A stretch of 64,000 nucleotides of DNA from UBA937 sp031549725 (GTDB lineage: Bacteria > Spirochaetota > Spirochaetia > Treponematales > Breznakiellaceae). The DNA is taken from contig JAVBPH010000042.1 in assembly GCA_031549725.1 (NCBI GenBank), forward strand, positions 1-64,000, written 5' to 3'. The stretch's first letter is position 1. Each line of letters starts with the position of its first letter. A model generated the notes under the pieces. That model made no database searches. It was given only the letters and a program-made list of their open reading frames with translations, and was not told the origin of the DNA. A program made the position numbers and the translations under genes. This document shows positions 8,064 through 17,180 of this stretch, one piece after another.

Positions 8064-8097
8064 ACCATACTCTTTGGATTCGGAATTTTTGAAAAAA

Positions 8098-8736
8098 TTA
8101 CCGGCCGCCCAGGGCCCGCTGAACCCGTTCAACCCCCCGGCGGGCATCGGTTAGCTGGGAATTGAGGGCCAGGGCCTTTTCATAGGCGGTTAATGCGGAT
8201 TGAAGATTGCCGGCATTTTCCCGGGCATAGGCAAGTCTGGTCCACCATTCCGCATTCCCCGGAAGATAATACACCGCGGTGGAAAGGGAAATATCCGCAT
8301 GGTTGAATTTTCCCTGGCGGATGTAGATTTCTCCCATAAGATAATAAACCGTATCGATCCGGCTTCCTTCCGGGGCCAGGTTGATATATTCCTGGAACAG
8401 CTGCAGCGCCGTGGCATTTTGTCCCTGGTAATAGTTGACCTCCCCCAGAATTTCCACAATCCTGGGATCATAACGGCTGATATTGCGTCCGGCAATGCCG
8501 TAACGCTGGGCTTCACCGTATTTTTTCAGCTTGATAAGGCTCCAGCAGATAACCACATGGGATTCCAGATTGTTGGGATTCGCGTCAATCTCACTGGTAC
8601 ATATGGATACAGCCCGTTCATAATTCCCATTCCGGTATTCCCGGAGGGCATCCGGCCTGGTCTGGGCAAACAGCGGAACCGCAGAAGAAAATAAACATAG
8701 TATTACGGACAAACAAATCCAATTTTTGACACACAT
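8098..8736 (-). CDS. Exported TPR-repeat protein
   Basis: A 212-residue protein with a signal peptide (about residues 1-25, ending PLFAQ) followed by tetratricopeptide repeats across most of the remainder, including EYRNGNYERAVSICTSEI and NAGNLQSALTAYEKALALN. It should reside in the periplasm or be membrane-anchored and act as a protein-interaction scaffold. Its partner is unknown. The start at 8736 lies 2 nt after the bactofilin stop codon, implying translational coupling; a start at 8772 would overlap the bactofilin gene. The bactofilin neighbour suggests a role in envelope or cell-shape organisation, which is inference. Confidence 0.8.
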   Translation of the reverse strand: MCVKNWICLSVILCLFSSAVPLFAQTRPDALREYRNGNYERAVSICTSEIDANPNNLESHVVICWSLIKLKKYGEAQRYGIAGRNISRYDPRIVEILGEVNYYQGQNATALQLFQEYINLAPEGSRIDTVYYLMGEIYIRQGKFNHADISLSTAVYYLPGNAEWWTRLAYARENAGNLQSALTAYEKALALNSQLTDARRGVERVQRALGGR

Positions 8737-8738
8737 GG

Positions 8739-9104
8739 TTATTCGGAATAGGGCCTTTTTGTCATGGTACACTGCCCGTTAAAGACGCAGCCGGTTTCCA
8801 TTAAAACCTCCGGAGCACTCACATTCCCGATAAGTTTTCCCATAATAGCAATTTCTACTTTATCCGTGGCAACAATATTACCCTTCACCTCTCCCCGGAT
8901 AATAACCCTGGAAGCGCTGATATTGGCTTCCACCACTGCGTTTTCATCAATCACCAGAAGTCCGTTGGAAATAATCTGGCCCGACAGCCGCCCCCGGATT
9001 AAAAAGGGTTTTTCAAAGGTCAGGGTTCCGGAAAAATCTATATCTGAAGACAGGATGGTGTCAAAATCCTCATCATCCAGCATATCATTATGAACATCAG
9101 TCAT
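8739..9104 (-). CDS. Bactofilin cytoskeletal protein
   Basis: Bactofilins polymerise without nucleotide into filaments that shape cells and position wall enzymes. The protein is about 121 residues. Residues about 20-110 form a regular right-handed beta-helix pattern with repeating hydrophobic rungs (IDFSGTLTF, RGRLSGQIIS, ENAVVEANISASRVIIRGEVKGNIVATDKVEI, GKLIGNVSAPEVLM), flanked by short polar tails as is typical. ATG at 9104 is preferred, with GGGGG 11 nt upstream; a TTG at 9122 would add six residues. It is followed closely by the exported TPR gene. Confidence 0.88.
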   Translation of the reverse strand: MTDVHNDMLDDEDFDTILSSDIDFSGTLTFEKPFLIRGRLSGQIISNGLLVIDENAVVEANISASRVIIRGEVKGNIVATDKVEIAIMGKLIGNVSAPEVLMETGCVFNGQCTMTKRPYSE

Positions 9105-9566
9105 GTATTTATTAACCCCCAAATCAAAGCGGCCAGTCTATATATTATAGGATTTCAAAATTTCATCTGTTTTGAAACTGTCCCTTTTAAAGAGAATTTA
9201 CCCGGTAGAACAGCCTGCGTCAAGGGCTGACCTAACGCCTTTTGGAGAGTACCGATCGGAGCAGGATTTCCCAAAACAGTTTCCAAGGGCCAGGATATTC
9301 TTGCTTTGATCGGCTTAACAGGGTATGCTTATATTAATTGATGGATTTTATCCGAATAATACGGAAGTGAGGGTATGGGAAATCCGTTTTTTGTAATATA
9401 TTGTAATGGGGGAATCCCAAAAAACCTGATTTTGGGGTTTTCCATTGCTGGATTGAGGAATTTTATTCCCGTTTTGCCTAATTAAAGACGGGAAATCTAA
9501 ATATCATGTTCCGCGGAATAAAGATCAAGCTCTGTAATCCGGCGGACCTACCCATAAGGAGTTCAA
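9105..9566. other. Divergent intergenic region between bactofilin and pta
   Basis: I see no gene. It contains a hairpin TTTCAAAA/TTTTGAAA (9153-9177), and two tentative promoters: a -10-like TATAAT on the minus strand at 9144-9149, and on the plus strand TTGCTT (9301-9306) with TATGCT (9324-9329) at 17-bp spacing. The latter would leave a leader of about 230 nt before pta. I could not match the leader to any known riboswitch. Confidence 0.4.
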
Positions 9567-10565
9567 ATGGATTTTGTTAAAGACATGTTAAATAAGGCCA
9601 AGTCCCTGCAGAAACAGCTGGTTCTTCCCGAAGGAACCGAGCCCAGGACCATTAAAGCAGCCCGGATCATTGCGGATGATTGCCTGGCATCCAATGTAAT
9701 CCTGGTCGGAAAAAAATCCGAAATCCAGAAAGTGGCCGATCAGGAAGGGGTCTCCCTGGAAAATCTGGACATAATCGATCCCTCCGCTTCCGGTGATATG
9801 GAAAAATACGCCAATGAATATTATGAACTGCGTAAACATAAGGGGATGACCCCCCAGCAGGCAAAGATCGATATGGCGTCCCCCCTCCGCTGGGGTGCTA
9901 TGATGGTCCGGCTGGGCGATGCGGATGCCATGGTGGCCGGTGCCGAACACACCACCGCGGATGTGCTCAGGGCCGGCCTGGCCATTATCGGAACCGTACC
10001 CGGTTTAAAAACCGCTTCATCCTGTTTTGTGATGCAGACCAGCAGTAAAGAGTGGGGTGTTGACGGGGCATTGATATTTTCCGACTGCGCGGTGGTCCCC
10101 GATCCCAATGCGGAACAGCTGGCGGAAATTGCCCTTTCCGCGGCCCAGTCATGCCGGGAATTCCTCAATGTGGACCCTGCGGTGGCCATGCTGTCATTTT
10201 CAACAAAAGGTTCCGGCGGGGATCATCCGGATGTGATCAAAGTAAAGGAAGCCACTGAAATCGTCAAATCCCGGGAACCCAACCTCAAGATCGATGGGGA
10301 GATCCAGGCCGATGCAGCCCTGGTTCCTTCGGTGACCGACAAAAAATCCCCGGGCAGTCCCATCAAGGGTATTACCAATACCCTGGTCTTCCCGGACCTG
10401 GGTTCAGGAAATATCGGTTATAAACTGGTCCAGCGGCTTGGCAATGCGGAAGCCTTTGGCCCCTTCCTCCAGGGATTTGCAAAACCCATCAGCGACCTTT
10501 CCAGGGGAGCTTCGGTGGAGGATATTGTGGTTACCTCCGCGGTAACCCTGGCCAGGGCTAAGTAA
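9567..10565 (+). CDS. pta: Phosphate acetyltransferase
   Basis: Pta interconverts acetyl-CoA and acetyl phosphate, the step before acetate kinase in fermentative ATP formation. The 332-residue protein is the short form that lacks the N-terminal regulatory DRTGG domain. Family features include LVLPEGTEPRTIKAARI near the start, RLGDADAMVAGAEHTTADVLRAGL, SFSTKGSGGDHPDVIKVKEA, DGEIQADAALVP and NTLVFPDLGSGNIGYKLVQR. AAGGAG lies 6 nt before ATG. A TPR gene follows after 3 nt, an arrangement I also recall in T. pallidum. Confidence 0.95.
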   Translation: MDFVKDMLNKAKSLQKQLVLPEGTEPRTIKAARIIADDCLASNVILVGKKSEIQKVADQEGVSLENLDIIDPSASGDMEKYANEYYELRKHKGMTPQQAKIDMASPLRWGAMMVRLGDADAMVAGAEHTTADVLRAGLAIIGTVPGLKTASSCFVMQTSSKEWGVDGALIFSDCAVVPDPNAEQLAEIALSAAQSCREFLNVDPAVAMLSFSTKGSGGDHPDVIKVKEATEIVKSREPNLKIDGEIQADAALVPSVTDKKSPGSPIKGITNTLVFPDLGSGNIGYKLVQRLGNAEAFGPFLQGFAKPISDLSRGASVEDIVVTSAVTLARAK

Positions 10566-10568
10566 ACC

Positions 10569-12488
10569 ATGCCAGCCTCGGGGGAAAACCGGCTTAATGC
10601 CGCGGTAAAGGCAGGCGTAAAGCGGGATTATGCGAAGGCAATCGCTATTCTGGAACAGTTGATTTCCGAAACCGATGCTCCTCCTGAGGCGTACCTTTTA
10701 CTGGGCCGCTCTCTCCACAGCATGGGTGATTACTCCCATGCATTGGTGGCCTTTGGGGATTTTGTCCGTTTAAAACCCTCATCTCCCCAGGGATACTTTT
10801 TTGCGGGCAGGACCTATCTGGTTCTGGCCCTGCCCCAAAGGGCGGTTCCCCTGCTGCAGAAAGCCCTGGCTATCCGGAAAAATGATCCCCAGATTATGGC
10901 CATGCTGGGGCTGGCCTATTTAAAATCCCGCCGTTCCCGGGAAGCAGTGGAAATTCTGGAAACTGCGGTCACCGCCGCCCCGAATAATACCAGGATCTAT
11001 AAGGCCTACCTTAATTCCCTTTTCATCCGGGGAATCAAAATATGCCGGGCGGGAGACCTGGATATGGGTATTCAGATGCTCAGCTTCCTTCTGGAAAACG
11101 GGATGGATAACCCCCTCCTGCGGCTGGAACTGGGCATGGCCTGCCGGGATACGGGAATGCTTCCGGACGCCTTGGTGCATTTTTCCAGGGCTATCGAGTA
11201 TTCCCCGGGGGATCCCCTTCTCTACTGGTACCGGGCCTCGGTATACATGGCCATGGGCTGGAATGAGGATGCCCTGAATGAAATTGATTATATCAAGTCC
11301 AACTGGGGAAACCTGCCGGACCTGCCCTGGAACAACGAACTTATTGACCAGTTTATGATCCAGGCCTGCATGGAAAGCAGGCAGTGGCGGAGGGCCACCG
11401 AGGCCTGCCGCAACTGGATCAGGAACCGGGGAAATAACGCCCAGGTCCAGGCCATGTATGCGGAAGCTCTGCGGAACCTGAAGGATTACACCACCGCAAA
11501 AAACCATATCGACCGGGGACTGGAACTTGAACCGGAAGCGCTGGAACTCTGGTATGAGTACATCATCATAGCCTGGGAGTCGGAGGACTGGAAAAGCCTT
11601 CGGAAGGCCCTGCGGAATGCAAAAAACCTGGGGGGTGAACCGGACTTTATCAACAAGTTCACCATTCTGTATGAATCCAAAAACAATGATGATGACGAAG
11701 TTATGATTCCTCTCATCCAGGATGCCATCAGAACCTATGGACCGGAACCGGATTTAATGTATGCCCTGGGTGAACGGTATCTGAAAATAGGATTAATCGA
11801 AGAAGCCCTGGGATGGTTCGATAAGATAAAATCCATCCGTCCGGATCATGAGCGGGCAGCCCTGGGAGAAATAGCCGGCCTGGAAGCCCTGGTCAACGAA
11901 GGGGACAAAAAATCCCTGAAAAAATTAAAAAGTGCCTACATCAATTACCTTAATGCCTGGGCGGATAACCGGAATATCCGGCGGGAATATGCGCTTTTCC
12001 TCATCCATATCTGCGAATTCCCCGAAGCTTCCCTGGAACTGGAAAAACTTCTGGTGTATGAACCGGGTAACCCATCTTTGCGGCGGGTCCTGGCGTATAC
12101 ATACAGAAAGGTTGACCGTTACCGAGATGCGGCAGTACTTTTAAAGGGGCTGCTGAAGGAAAAACCAAAAGATAAGGATCTCCTTCTGGAATTCGCGGGA
12201 TGCCTGGAACGGGCGGGATCGGTACATTTTGCTTCGGCGGTACTGGAAAAAGCCCTCCCCCTCTTTAAGGGTACCGCGGATATTTATCTTGCCCTGGGGA
12301 TGCTGTATTACCGGGATAAAAAAACCGAGAAGGCCTTTGACATGCTCCGGGAAGCCGCAGCAAAGGATGCAAAAAATCCCCGGCCCTATGAATGGATGGC
12401 CGCCATTGCAAAGAAAAAAGGGGACAACCAGGGAGCATCCCATTATGAATTTGAAGCTGAAAGAAGAAAAAAGGCTTCAATGCGATAA
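10569..12488 (+). CDS. Large cytoplasmic TPR-repeat protein
   Basis: A 639-residue protein composed almost wholly of tetratricopeptide repeats from about residue 10 to the end, such as APPEAYLLLGRSLHSMGDYSHALVAF and LYYRDKKTEKAFDMLREAAAKD. No signal peptide or membrane segment is visible, so it is likely cytoplasmic. It starts 3 nt after the pta stop with no separate promoter, so it should be co-transcribed. The function is not known; superhelical TPR proteins usually scaffold complexes. It ends in a basic, alanine-rich tail. Confidence 0.85.
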   Translation: MPASGENRLNAAVKAGVKRDYAKAIAILEQLISETDAPPEAYLLLGRSLHSMGDYSHALVAFGDFVRLKPSSPQGYFFAGRTYLVLALPQRAVPLLQKALAIRKNDPQIMAMLGLAYLKSRRSREAVEILETAVTAAPNNTRIYKAYLNSLFIRGIKICRAGDLDMGIQMLSFLLENGMDNPLLRLELGMACRDTGMLPDALVHFSRAIEYSPGDPLLYWYRASVYMAMGWNEDALNEIDYIKSNWGNLPDLPWNNELIDQFMIQACMESRQWRRATEACRNWIRNRGNNAQVQAMYAEALRNLKDYTTAKNHIDRGLELEPEALELWYEYIIIAWESEDWKSLRKALRNAKNLGGEPDFINKFTILYESKNNDDDEVMIPLIQDAIRTYGPEPDLMYALGERYLKIGLIEEALGWFDKIKSIRPDHERAALGEIAGLEALVNEGDKKSLKKLKSAYINYLNAWADNRNIRREYALFLIHICEFPEASLELEKLLVYEPGNPSLRRVLAYTYRKVDRYRDAAVLLKGLLKEKPKDKDLLLEFAGCLERAGSVHFASAVLEKALPLFKGTADIYLALGMLYYRDKKTEKAFDMLREAAAKDAKNPRPYEWMAAIAKKKGDNQGASHYEFEAERRKKASMR

Positions 12489-12495
12489 AAAAAGG

Positions 12496-12523
12496 TTGCT
12501 CAATTCTGTAAAAAAGATATAAT
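12496..12523 (+). promoter_or_regulatory. Promoter upstream of the 12713 gene
   Basis: TTGCTC (12496-12501) and a consensus TATAAT (12518-12523) stand 16 bp apart, just after the TPR gene stop. The leader to the next gene would be about 185 nt. A 66-codon frame in that leader begins inside the -10 and is unlikely to be coding. Confidence 0.6.
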
Positions 12524-12712
12524 GGAAGGGTATATAGCAGGAGTTTCCGGAAAACAAGATGTTGTTCCCGGTGGTTGCCCTGTCTATCCAAGGATAATAA
12601 TGATGAGTTCCGGACTACAACAGGTTGGAATTCTTTATCCAGGACAAATTTCCGAATGTTTTAAACGTCGGAATATATTGTCTGAAGATTTTAGAAATAA
12701 CTGGAGGATAAA

Positions 12713-13279
12713 ATGGCAGTAAAAGCAATGGATCTGTTTGATGCGTATTCGAAGGATATGTTGCCGAAGGATCAGGGATATATTGTATCATCCTTCTTCA
12801 GTGATACAACTTCATATTCAAGGTATGAGATAGTATCGTATTCCGGGGTAAAATCAATTTATCCCACGGAAGAAGGACTTACTTTCCAGACTAACGGAAA
12901 AAAGCTTCATATTCTCATTGAACCTGCTTCATACCCGCACAAGGCAATTGAGCCTTATGTCAGAAACGCCCAGGACCAGATCCCCCTCCGGTTCAAGGAA
13001 CTGGATATTATTACTGCTAAAAACCAGTCAAAGGTAATGATAGCCCAGAAACCCATCGTATCCTTCTCTTCTTTCACCATTCTTAAACCGAAGGGAATGG
13101 ATTTCTCCCTGGTGTTCTATCAAATGGATGACCTGTTTGATTCCCTGGAAGTATTCTTTGAAAAGACCTTTAATAAAGAAGCGGGTATACCCATGGCGGA
13201 TGCCAAAACAAGCGCCAAAAAGGTAATCGAAAACCTGAAAGCCACCATGGACTTTAAGGGTGATTACGCTTCCGAATAA
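12713..13279 (+). CDS. Conserved-looking hypothetical protein, 188 aa
   Basis: I do not recognise the family. The protein is soluble, with no signal peptide or membrane segment. Its N-terminal two thirds look beta-rich (YEIVSYSGVKSIYPTEEGLTFQ, KVMIAQKPIVSFSSFTILK) and the C-terminus is helical (AKTSAKKVIENLKATMD). A GGAGG-type site (TGGAGGATAAA) precedes ATG, and it has its own candidate promoter and a clear terminator, so it is probably a real single-gene unit. It converges with the PPDK-like gene. Confidence 0.7.
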   Translation: MAVKAMDLFDAYSKDMLPKDQGYIVSSFFSDTTSYSRYEIVSYSGVKSIYPTEEGLTFQTNGKKLHILIEPASYPHKAIEPYVRNAQDQIPLRFKELDIITAKNQSKVMIAQKPIVSFSSFTILKPKGMDFSLVFYQMDDLFDSLEVFFEKTFNKEAGIPMADAKTSAKKVIENLKATMDFKGDYASE

Positions 13280-13348
13280 TATATAACACAACGGATGGAT
13301 CCGGATAGCTTTCGGGTAAATTCACCGTGGTTAATTTTTAAACCGAAT

Positions 13349-13380
13349 AAAAAAGGCTGGAATTACTTCCAGCCTTTTTT
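13349..13380. terminator. Bidirectional intrinsic terminator
   Basis: The 8-bp stem GGCTGGAA/TTCCAGCC (13355-13362 with 13367-13374) has a 4-nt loop and is flanked by six A on the left and six T on the right, so it can stop transcripts from both sides. It serves the hypothetical gene ending at 13279 and the PPDK-like gene ending at 13400. Confidence 0.9.
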
Positions 13381-13399
13381 GTCATCATACCGTTCTCTG

Positions 13400-16045
13400 T
13401 TACTTTGCTTCTGCTTCTGCCTTTTCAAGCTCCGCCTGGGCTACTGCCAGGAGAGCTATAGGAACAGAGTAGGAAGAACAGGAAACATAGTTTAATCCCG
13501 CATCCATGCAGAAGCGTACGTTATCCGGGTTTGCACCATGTTCACCGCAGAGCCCGCAGACCAGATCCGGCCGGGTAAGCCGTCCCCGTTCCACCGCCAT
13601 GGCGATAAGTTCCTTCACCCTGGGGTCCAGGGTGCTGAAGGGGTTCCCGATAATCAGGTCAAAGAGGGTGTAGTCCGGCATAAATCCGGTAAAGTCATCC
13701 CGGGAAATACCCAGGGTTGTCTGGGTAAGATCGTTGGTGCCGAAGCTGAAGAACCGGCCGTACTTGGCTATTTCGCCGGCGCCAAGGGCGGCTGCGGGCA
13801 ATTCGATCATGGTACCTATCTGGTAGGCTACCGGCTTTGCCTTCTTGGCTGCCCGGAGTTTTTCTTCCACATCCACAATACCCAAATAATTGGCCCCCTC
13901 AATCTTTTTGCCGTAGGCAATAAGCTTCAGTTCCGAGGCGTTCATTACAATGGGTACCATGATTTCAGGCCTGACATCCACCTTTTCCTGCTTCAGTTTG
14001 AAGGCAGCGTCAAAGATAGCTTCCACCTGCATGGCATAAATTTCGGGATAGGAAACCGCAATCCGGCATCCCCGGTGACCCAGCATGGGGTTGAATTCTT
14101 CCAGGGAATCAATCTTGGCCACAATGTCGGCCCGGGGAACCTTCACTTTCTTTACCTTTTCCATATAGCTGATAAATGCTTTTAATTCATCCTCATTATG
14201 GGGAAGGAATTCGTGCAGGGGCGAATCCAGCAGGCGGATGGTAACTTCCTTTCCGGCCATGGTTTTGAAGATCCCGTAAAAATCATTCCGCTGCATCACC
14301 TTCAGCTTATCCAGGGCTTTTTGCCGGTCCTTGACGGTATCCGAGAAAATCATTTCCCGGAAGGTATTAATCCGGTCTGCGCCGAAGAACATATGTTCCG
14401 TCCGGCAAAGTCCGATACCTTCCGCACCAAAAGAAAGGGCCAGGAGGGCATCCTTTGGGGTTTCCGCATTCGCCCTGACATGGAATCCCTTGGTAAATTT
14501 TTTACTGATATTGATGAATTCCAGCAGTCCCGATTCGGAAGGATTGGGTTCAATCAGTTTTGCCGTTCCCAGATACACCGAGGATTCCCCGTAATAGGGC
14601 ACATTGATGGTAATATACTGGCCTTCGGAAAAGGTAATTGATCCCAGGGTTGCTTTTTTCCCTTTAATTTTCATTTCAGGGGCAACCAGGGAAACCTTAC
14701 CGTACTGGCGGGCTACCACCGATGCATGGGCGGAATACCCGCCTTCGCAGGACAGAACCCCCGTGGCAACCTCAATTGCCTTAACATCTTCGGCAAAGGT
14801 GGAGGGCATTACCAGGATAAACCGGTGATCTTCACCCTTCTGCATGGCAATTTTTCTGGCTTCGATCAAACTATCGGTGGTGAAATATACCCGGCCGATG
14901 GCCGCACCGGGGGCGCCGGCAATACCACCCTTCCAGCTCTTAAGTCCTTTCACGCTGGGGGTATCGATAATCGGGTGCAGAATTTCGTTGAGCCGTAAGG
15001 GTTCAATGGATTTCACCACATAGGCTTCATCCACAATTTTCCGTTTTGCCAGGTCAAGGATCAATTTGATATCCGACTGGGTTGATTTTTGCTCAACCTG
15101 TCTCTGTTCAATCAGCCATAGCTTTCCCTTTTCCACGGTAAAGCGGATCTGGCGGATTTCCTTGAATTTATCTTCCAAGGTCCAGGCTATTTTCTGCAGA
15201 TCCTTCAGATGGGCCGGTCCGATATTATCAATGGGCTGGCCGGAAGCGCCGAACTCATTGAATTTTTCCCGGTAAAACTCACCCTGAAGTTTCTTTTCGC
15301 CGGTAACCACGTTACGGCTGAAGAAGCTGCCCGAACAGGAATCCTTCCCGTAGTTGCCGTAAACCATGGGCTGGACCATCAGAGCGGTATCCGTATCGTT
15401 CTGGTCGTCCATGGTGAGCATTTTGGAAAGTTCCTTCAGGGTCAGTATGATCTGGTTGTCAGCGGAATCGAAGAATCCCGAAGGCAGAAGGGGTTCATAT
15501 TCATCCATATACCCATTGGCAGATTTGGAATGATGATCCTGTTTTATTTCCTTTTCCAGTTTTCCCAGGGCCAGGTTGATCTTTTTCAGTCCCGCATCAT
15601 CCTTCTTAAGTTCCATAATGCGGCTTTCCACCCGTAACATACCCCTCACCAGGAAGAGTACTTCATGGGCCGCAAAGGCGTCCCCTACCCACTTGGCAAA
15701 GCCGCCGATGGTAGGTCTTACCAGCCCAAAATTATGGAGGGTCGGATAGGTTGTGATGGCCAGGTTTGACGAGAAAACCACCTTAACAAGCATGGGATTT
15801 TCCGTATCCCCATAGGTTTTCCCTACAATATGGGCGCATTTGCCCAAAAGGGCTTTTACATCCTTGCTGATATCCACCTTATCAAGACCGGATGCCAGTT
15901 CGGTATCAATGATAAACCCGGGCAGCAGGGGAAACCGGAGTTCGGCAAATTCATTTACCTGGCGGCCCCGGATACCCAGCAGTTCCGGTTCTATCTTATT
16001 TGAAATTACATCGTTTTGGCTGAAAAAATGTATTCTATTATCCAT
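13400..16045 (-). CDS. Pyruvate phosphate dikinase-like protein with divergent ATP domain
   Basis: 881 residues with the overall architecture of PPDK: N-terminal nucleotide-binding domain, central phosphohistidine domain and C-terminal PEP/pyruvate barrel. The central motif GGYSAHASVVAR keeps the phosphorylatable histidine. The barrel is well preserved: GIGLCRTEHMFF, LGHRGCRIAVSYPEIY, IGTMIELPAAAL, SFGTNDLTQTTLGISRDD and CGEHG with the proton-transferring cysteine. The N-terminal domain is not: the usual GGKGANL reads GIRGRQV, VRSGA reads VKVVFSS, and the MPGMMDT region reads ITTYPTL. It may therefore be a PPDK that no longer uses ATP normally, or a different phosphotransferase. It is followed by a strong terminator and lies downstream of cfpA. 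Confidence 0.8.
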   Translation of the reverse strand: MDNRIHFFSQNDVISNKIEPELLGIRGRQVNEFAELRFPLLPGFIIDTELASGLDKVDISKDVKALLGKCAHIVGKTYGDTENPMLVKVVFSSNLAITTYPTLHNFGLVRPTIGGFAKWVGDAFAAHEVLFLVRGMLRVESRIMELKKDDAGLKKINLALGKLEKEIKQDHHSKSANGYMDEYEPLLPSGFFDSADNQIILTLKELSKMLTMDDQNDTDTALMVQPMVYGNYGKDSCSGSFFSRNVVTGEKKLQGEFYREKFNEFGASGQPIDNIGPAHLKDLQKIAWTLEDKFKEIRQIRFTVEKGKLWLIEQRQVEQKSTQSDIKLILDLAKRKIVDEAYVVKSIEPLRLNEILHPIIDTPSVKGLKSWKGGIAGAPGAAIGRVYFTTDSLIEARKIAMQKGEDHRFILVMPSTFAEDVKAIEVATGVLSCEGGYSAHASVVARQYGKVSLVAPEMKIKGKKATLGSITFSEGQYITINVPYYGESSVYLGTAKLIEPNPSESGLLEFINISKKFTKGFHVRANAETPKDALLALSFGAEGIGLCRTEHMFFGADRINTFREMIFSDTVKDRQKALDKLKVMQRNDFYGIFKTMAGKEVTIRLLDSPLHEFLPHNEDELKAFISYMEKVKKVKVPRADIVAKIDSLEEFNPMLGHRGCRIAVSYPEIYAMQVEAIFDAAFKLKQEKVDVRPEIMVPIVMNASELKLIAYGKKIEGANYLGIVDVEEKLRAAKKAKPVAYQIGTMIELPAAALGAGEIAKYGRFFSFGTNDLTQTTLGISRDDFTGFMPDYTLFDLIIGNPFSTLDPRVKELIAMAVERGRLTRPDLVCGLCGEHGANPDNVRFCMDAGLNYVSCSSYSVPIALLAVAQAELEKAEAEAK

Positions 16046-16062
16046 AAACCACCTTTCCTTTT

Positions 16063-17118
16063 TTAGAACAATTTCAGAACATTATTCACAGGACCATGAA
16101 GGAAAGACTCAAACATGTGGCTTGCACCCTGTGAAAGGTAACGCTGCAGTTTTGCTACATCTTTAATATCGTTTCCCGCAACAGCAAAATTGATGGCACT
16201 GCCATGCTTGACCTTACCCCACTTGAAAAGGGAGTTGATATCCATAATGCGTTCGCCGTCATAATAGATATACACTTCCAAATCAGGATATTTAGCCTTA
16301 TAACTGGCGACAATCTTTTTCCAGGCTTCCACATTGCCGTTATGGAACAGTTCGTTCTGGACTACCACAGAATACATGGGGGTCATCCGGACCGGTCCCT
16401 TGGGAGCTGCCGCAGGTGCCGCAACGGCAGCCTGGGCTGCCGGCGCCTGACTCTGGACAACCGCTGCCCTGGCAGGGGTTCCGGACTTTGCAGCCCTGCC
16501 TTTTGCAGCAGGTTTAGCCCTGGACGGCGCTGCTTTTTTACTAACCGCCGGAGCCTTTGGAGGAGCGGCCTTCTTTATTTTTTGAGTGGTAAATTCACCT
16601 TTATAGAATTCGCCGGGGGCCTTTGCTTTTGAGCCTGTAAACAGCTGGGCTGCAAACTCGGCGGCCCTGTCACAAACACCATCCGCGGGCTTTCCGCCCT
16701 TGCCGGCATACACCACCAGTAATTCCCGCTTACGCAGTGAACCAAACTGGGCAAGTTCATCCGCATTTTTCGGATTAGCCACGATTAATCCCATATCGGG
16801 ATGGTGGTATGCCACCACCAGGTCTACGGCCTTCCATTTTTCAAATTCTTTTGCTAGAGACGAGGGTTCATCAATAACCGACGGTAAATTGATAGAAGCC
16901 GTCTTGTATCCTAATTTGTCTACCAAAAGAATCTGTAAAATCAGAGACGCCTTCTCACCGGAAAGTTCGCTGTCCCCTAATTGAAAAAGAAGATCCCCAA
17001 GATTCTTCTTCACTCCCACGGTTTCAATAATGCTTATAGTTTTTTTGATATGTCTTACAGCAGTATTAAAACCAGCCCGGGAAGAAAGAACCTCCAAATT
17101 AGCCGGTAATTTACTCAT
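16063..17118 (-). CDS. Hypothetical protein with Ala/Pro/Lys-rich linker, between cfpA and the PPDK-like gene
   Basis: 351 residues with no family I recognise. Residues about 1-165 form one globular region. Residues about 170-245 form a low-complexity linker of Ala, Pro, Lys and Arg. Residues about 250-351 form a second domain beginning TPMYSVVVQNELFHNGNVEAWKKI. There is no signal peptide. T. pallidum, from memory, has a hypothetical gene (TP0747) in the same place between cfpA and PPDK. The gene follows the cfpA terminator directly, so it depends on read-through or a hidden promoter. GGGAGG precedes the ATG. A role with the cytoplasmic filament is guilt by association only. Confidence 0.75.
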   Translation of the reverse strand: MSKLPANLEVLSSRAGFNTAVRHIKKTISIIETVGVKKNLGDLLFQLGDSELSGEKASLILQILLVDKLGYKTASINLPSVIDEPSSLAKEFEKWKAVDLVVAYHHPDMGLIVANPKNADELAQFGSLRKRELLVVYAGKGGKPADGVCDRAAEFAAQLFTGSKAKAPGEFYKGEFTTQKIKKAAPPKAPAVSKKAAPSRAKPAAKGRAAKSGTPARAAVVQSQAPAAQAAVAAPAAAPKGPVRMTPMYSVVVQNELFHNGNVEAWKKIVASYKAKYPDLEVYIYYDGERIMDINSLFKWGKVKHGSAINFAVAGNDIKDVAKLQRYLSQGASHMFESFLHGPVNNVLKLF

Positions 17119-17137
17119 ATATATTGCCTCCCAGAAA

Positions 17138-17163
17138 AAACGCCCCCGGGAACGGGGGCGTTT
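17138..17163 (-). terminator. Intrinsic terminator after cfpA
   Basis: On the minus strand AAACGCCCCCG pairs with CGGGGGCGTTT across a 4-nt loop and runs into TTTTTT, giving a strong GC stem plus U-tract. It lies 18 bp past the cfpA stop and 20 bp before the next gene, so it probably lowers expression of the downstream genes relative to the filament protein. Confidence 0.85.
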
Positions 17164-17180
17164 CGGTTCGTCACCGATGA

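Noticed and set aside
12522..12722. 66-codon frame upstream of the 12713 gene.
   Set aside because: Its ATG lies inside the -10 hexamer and it overlaps the real start.
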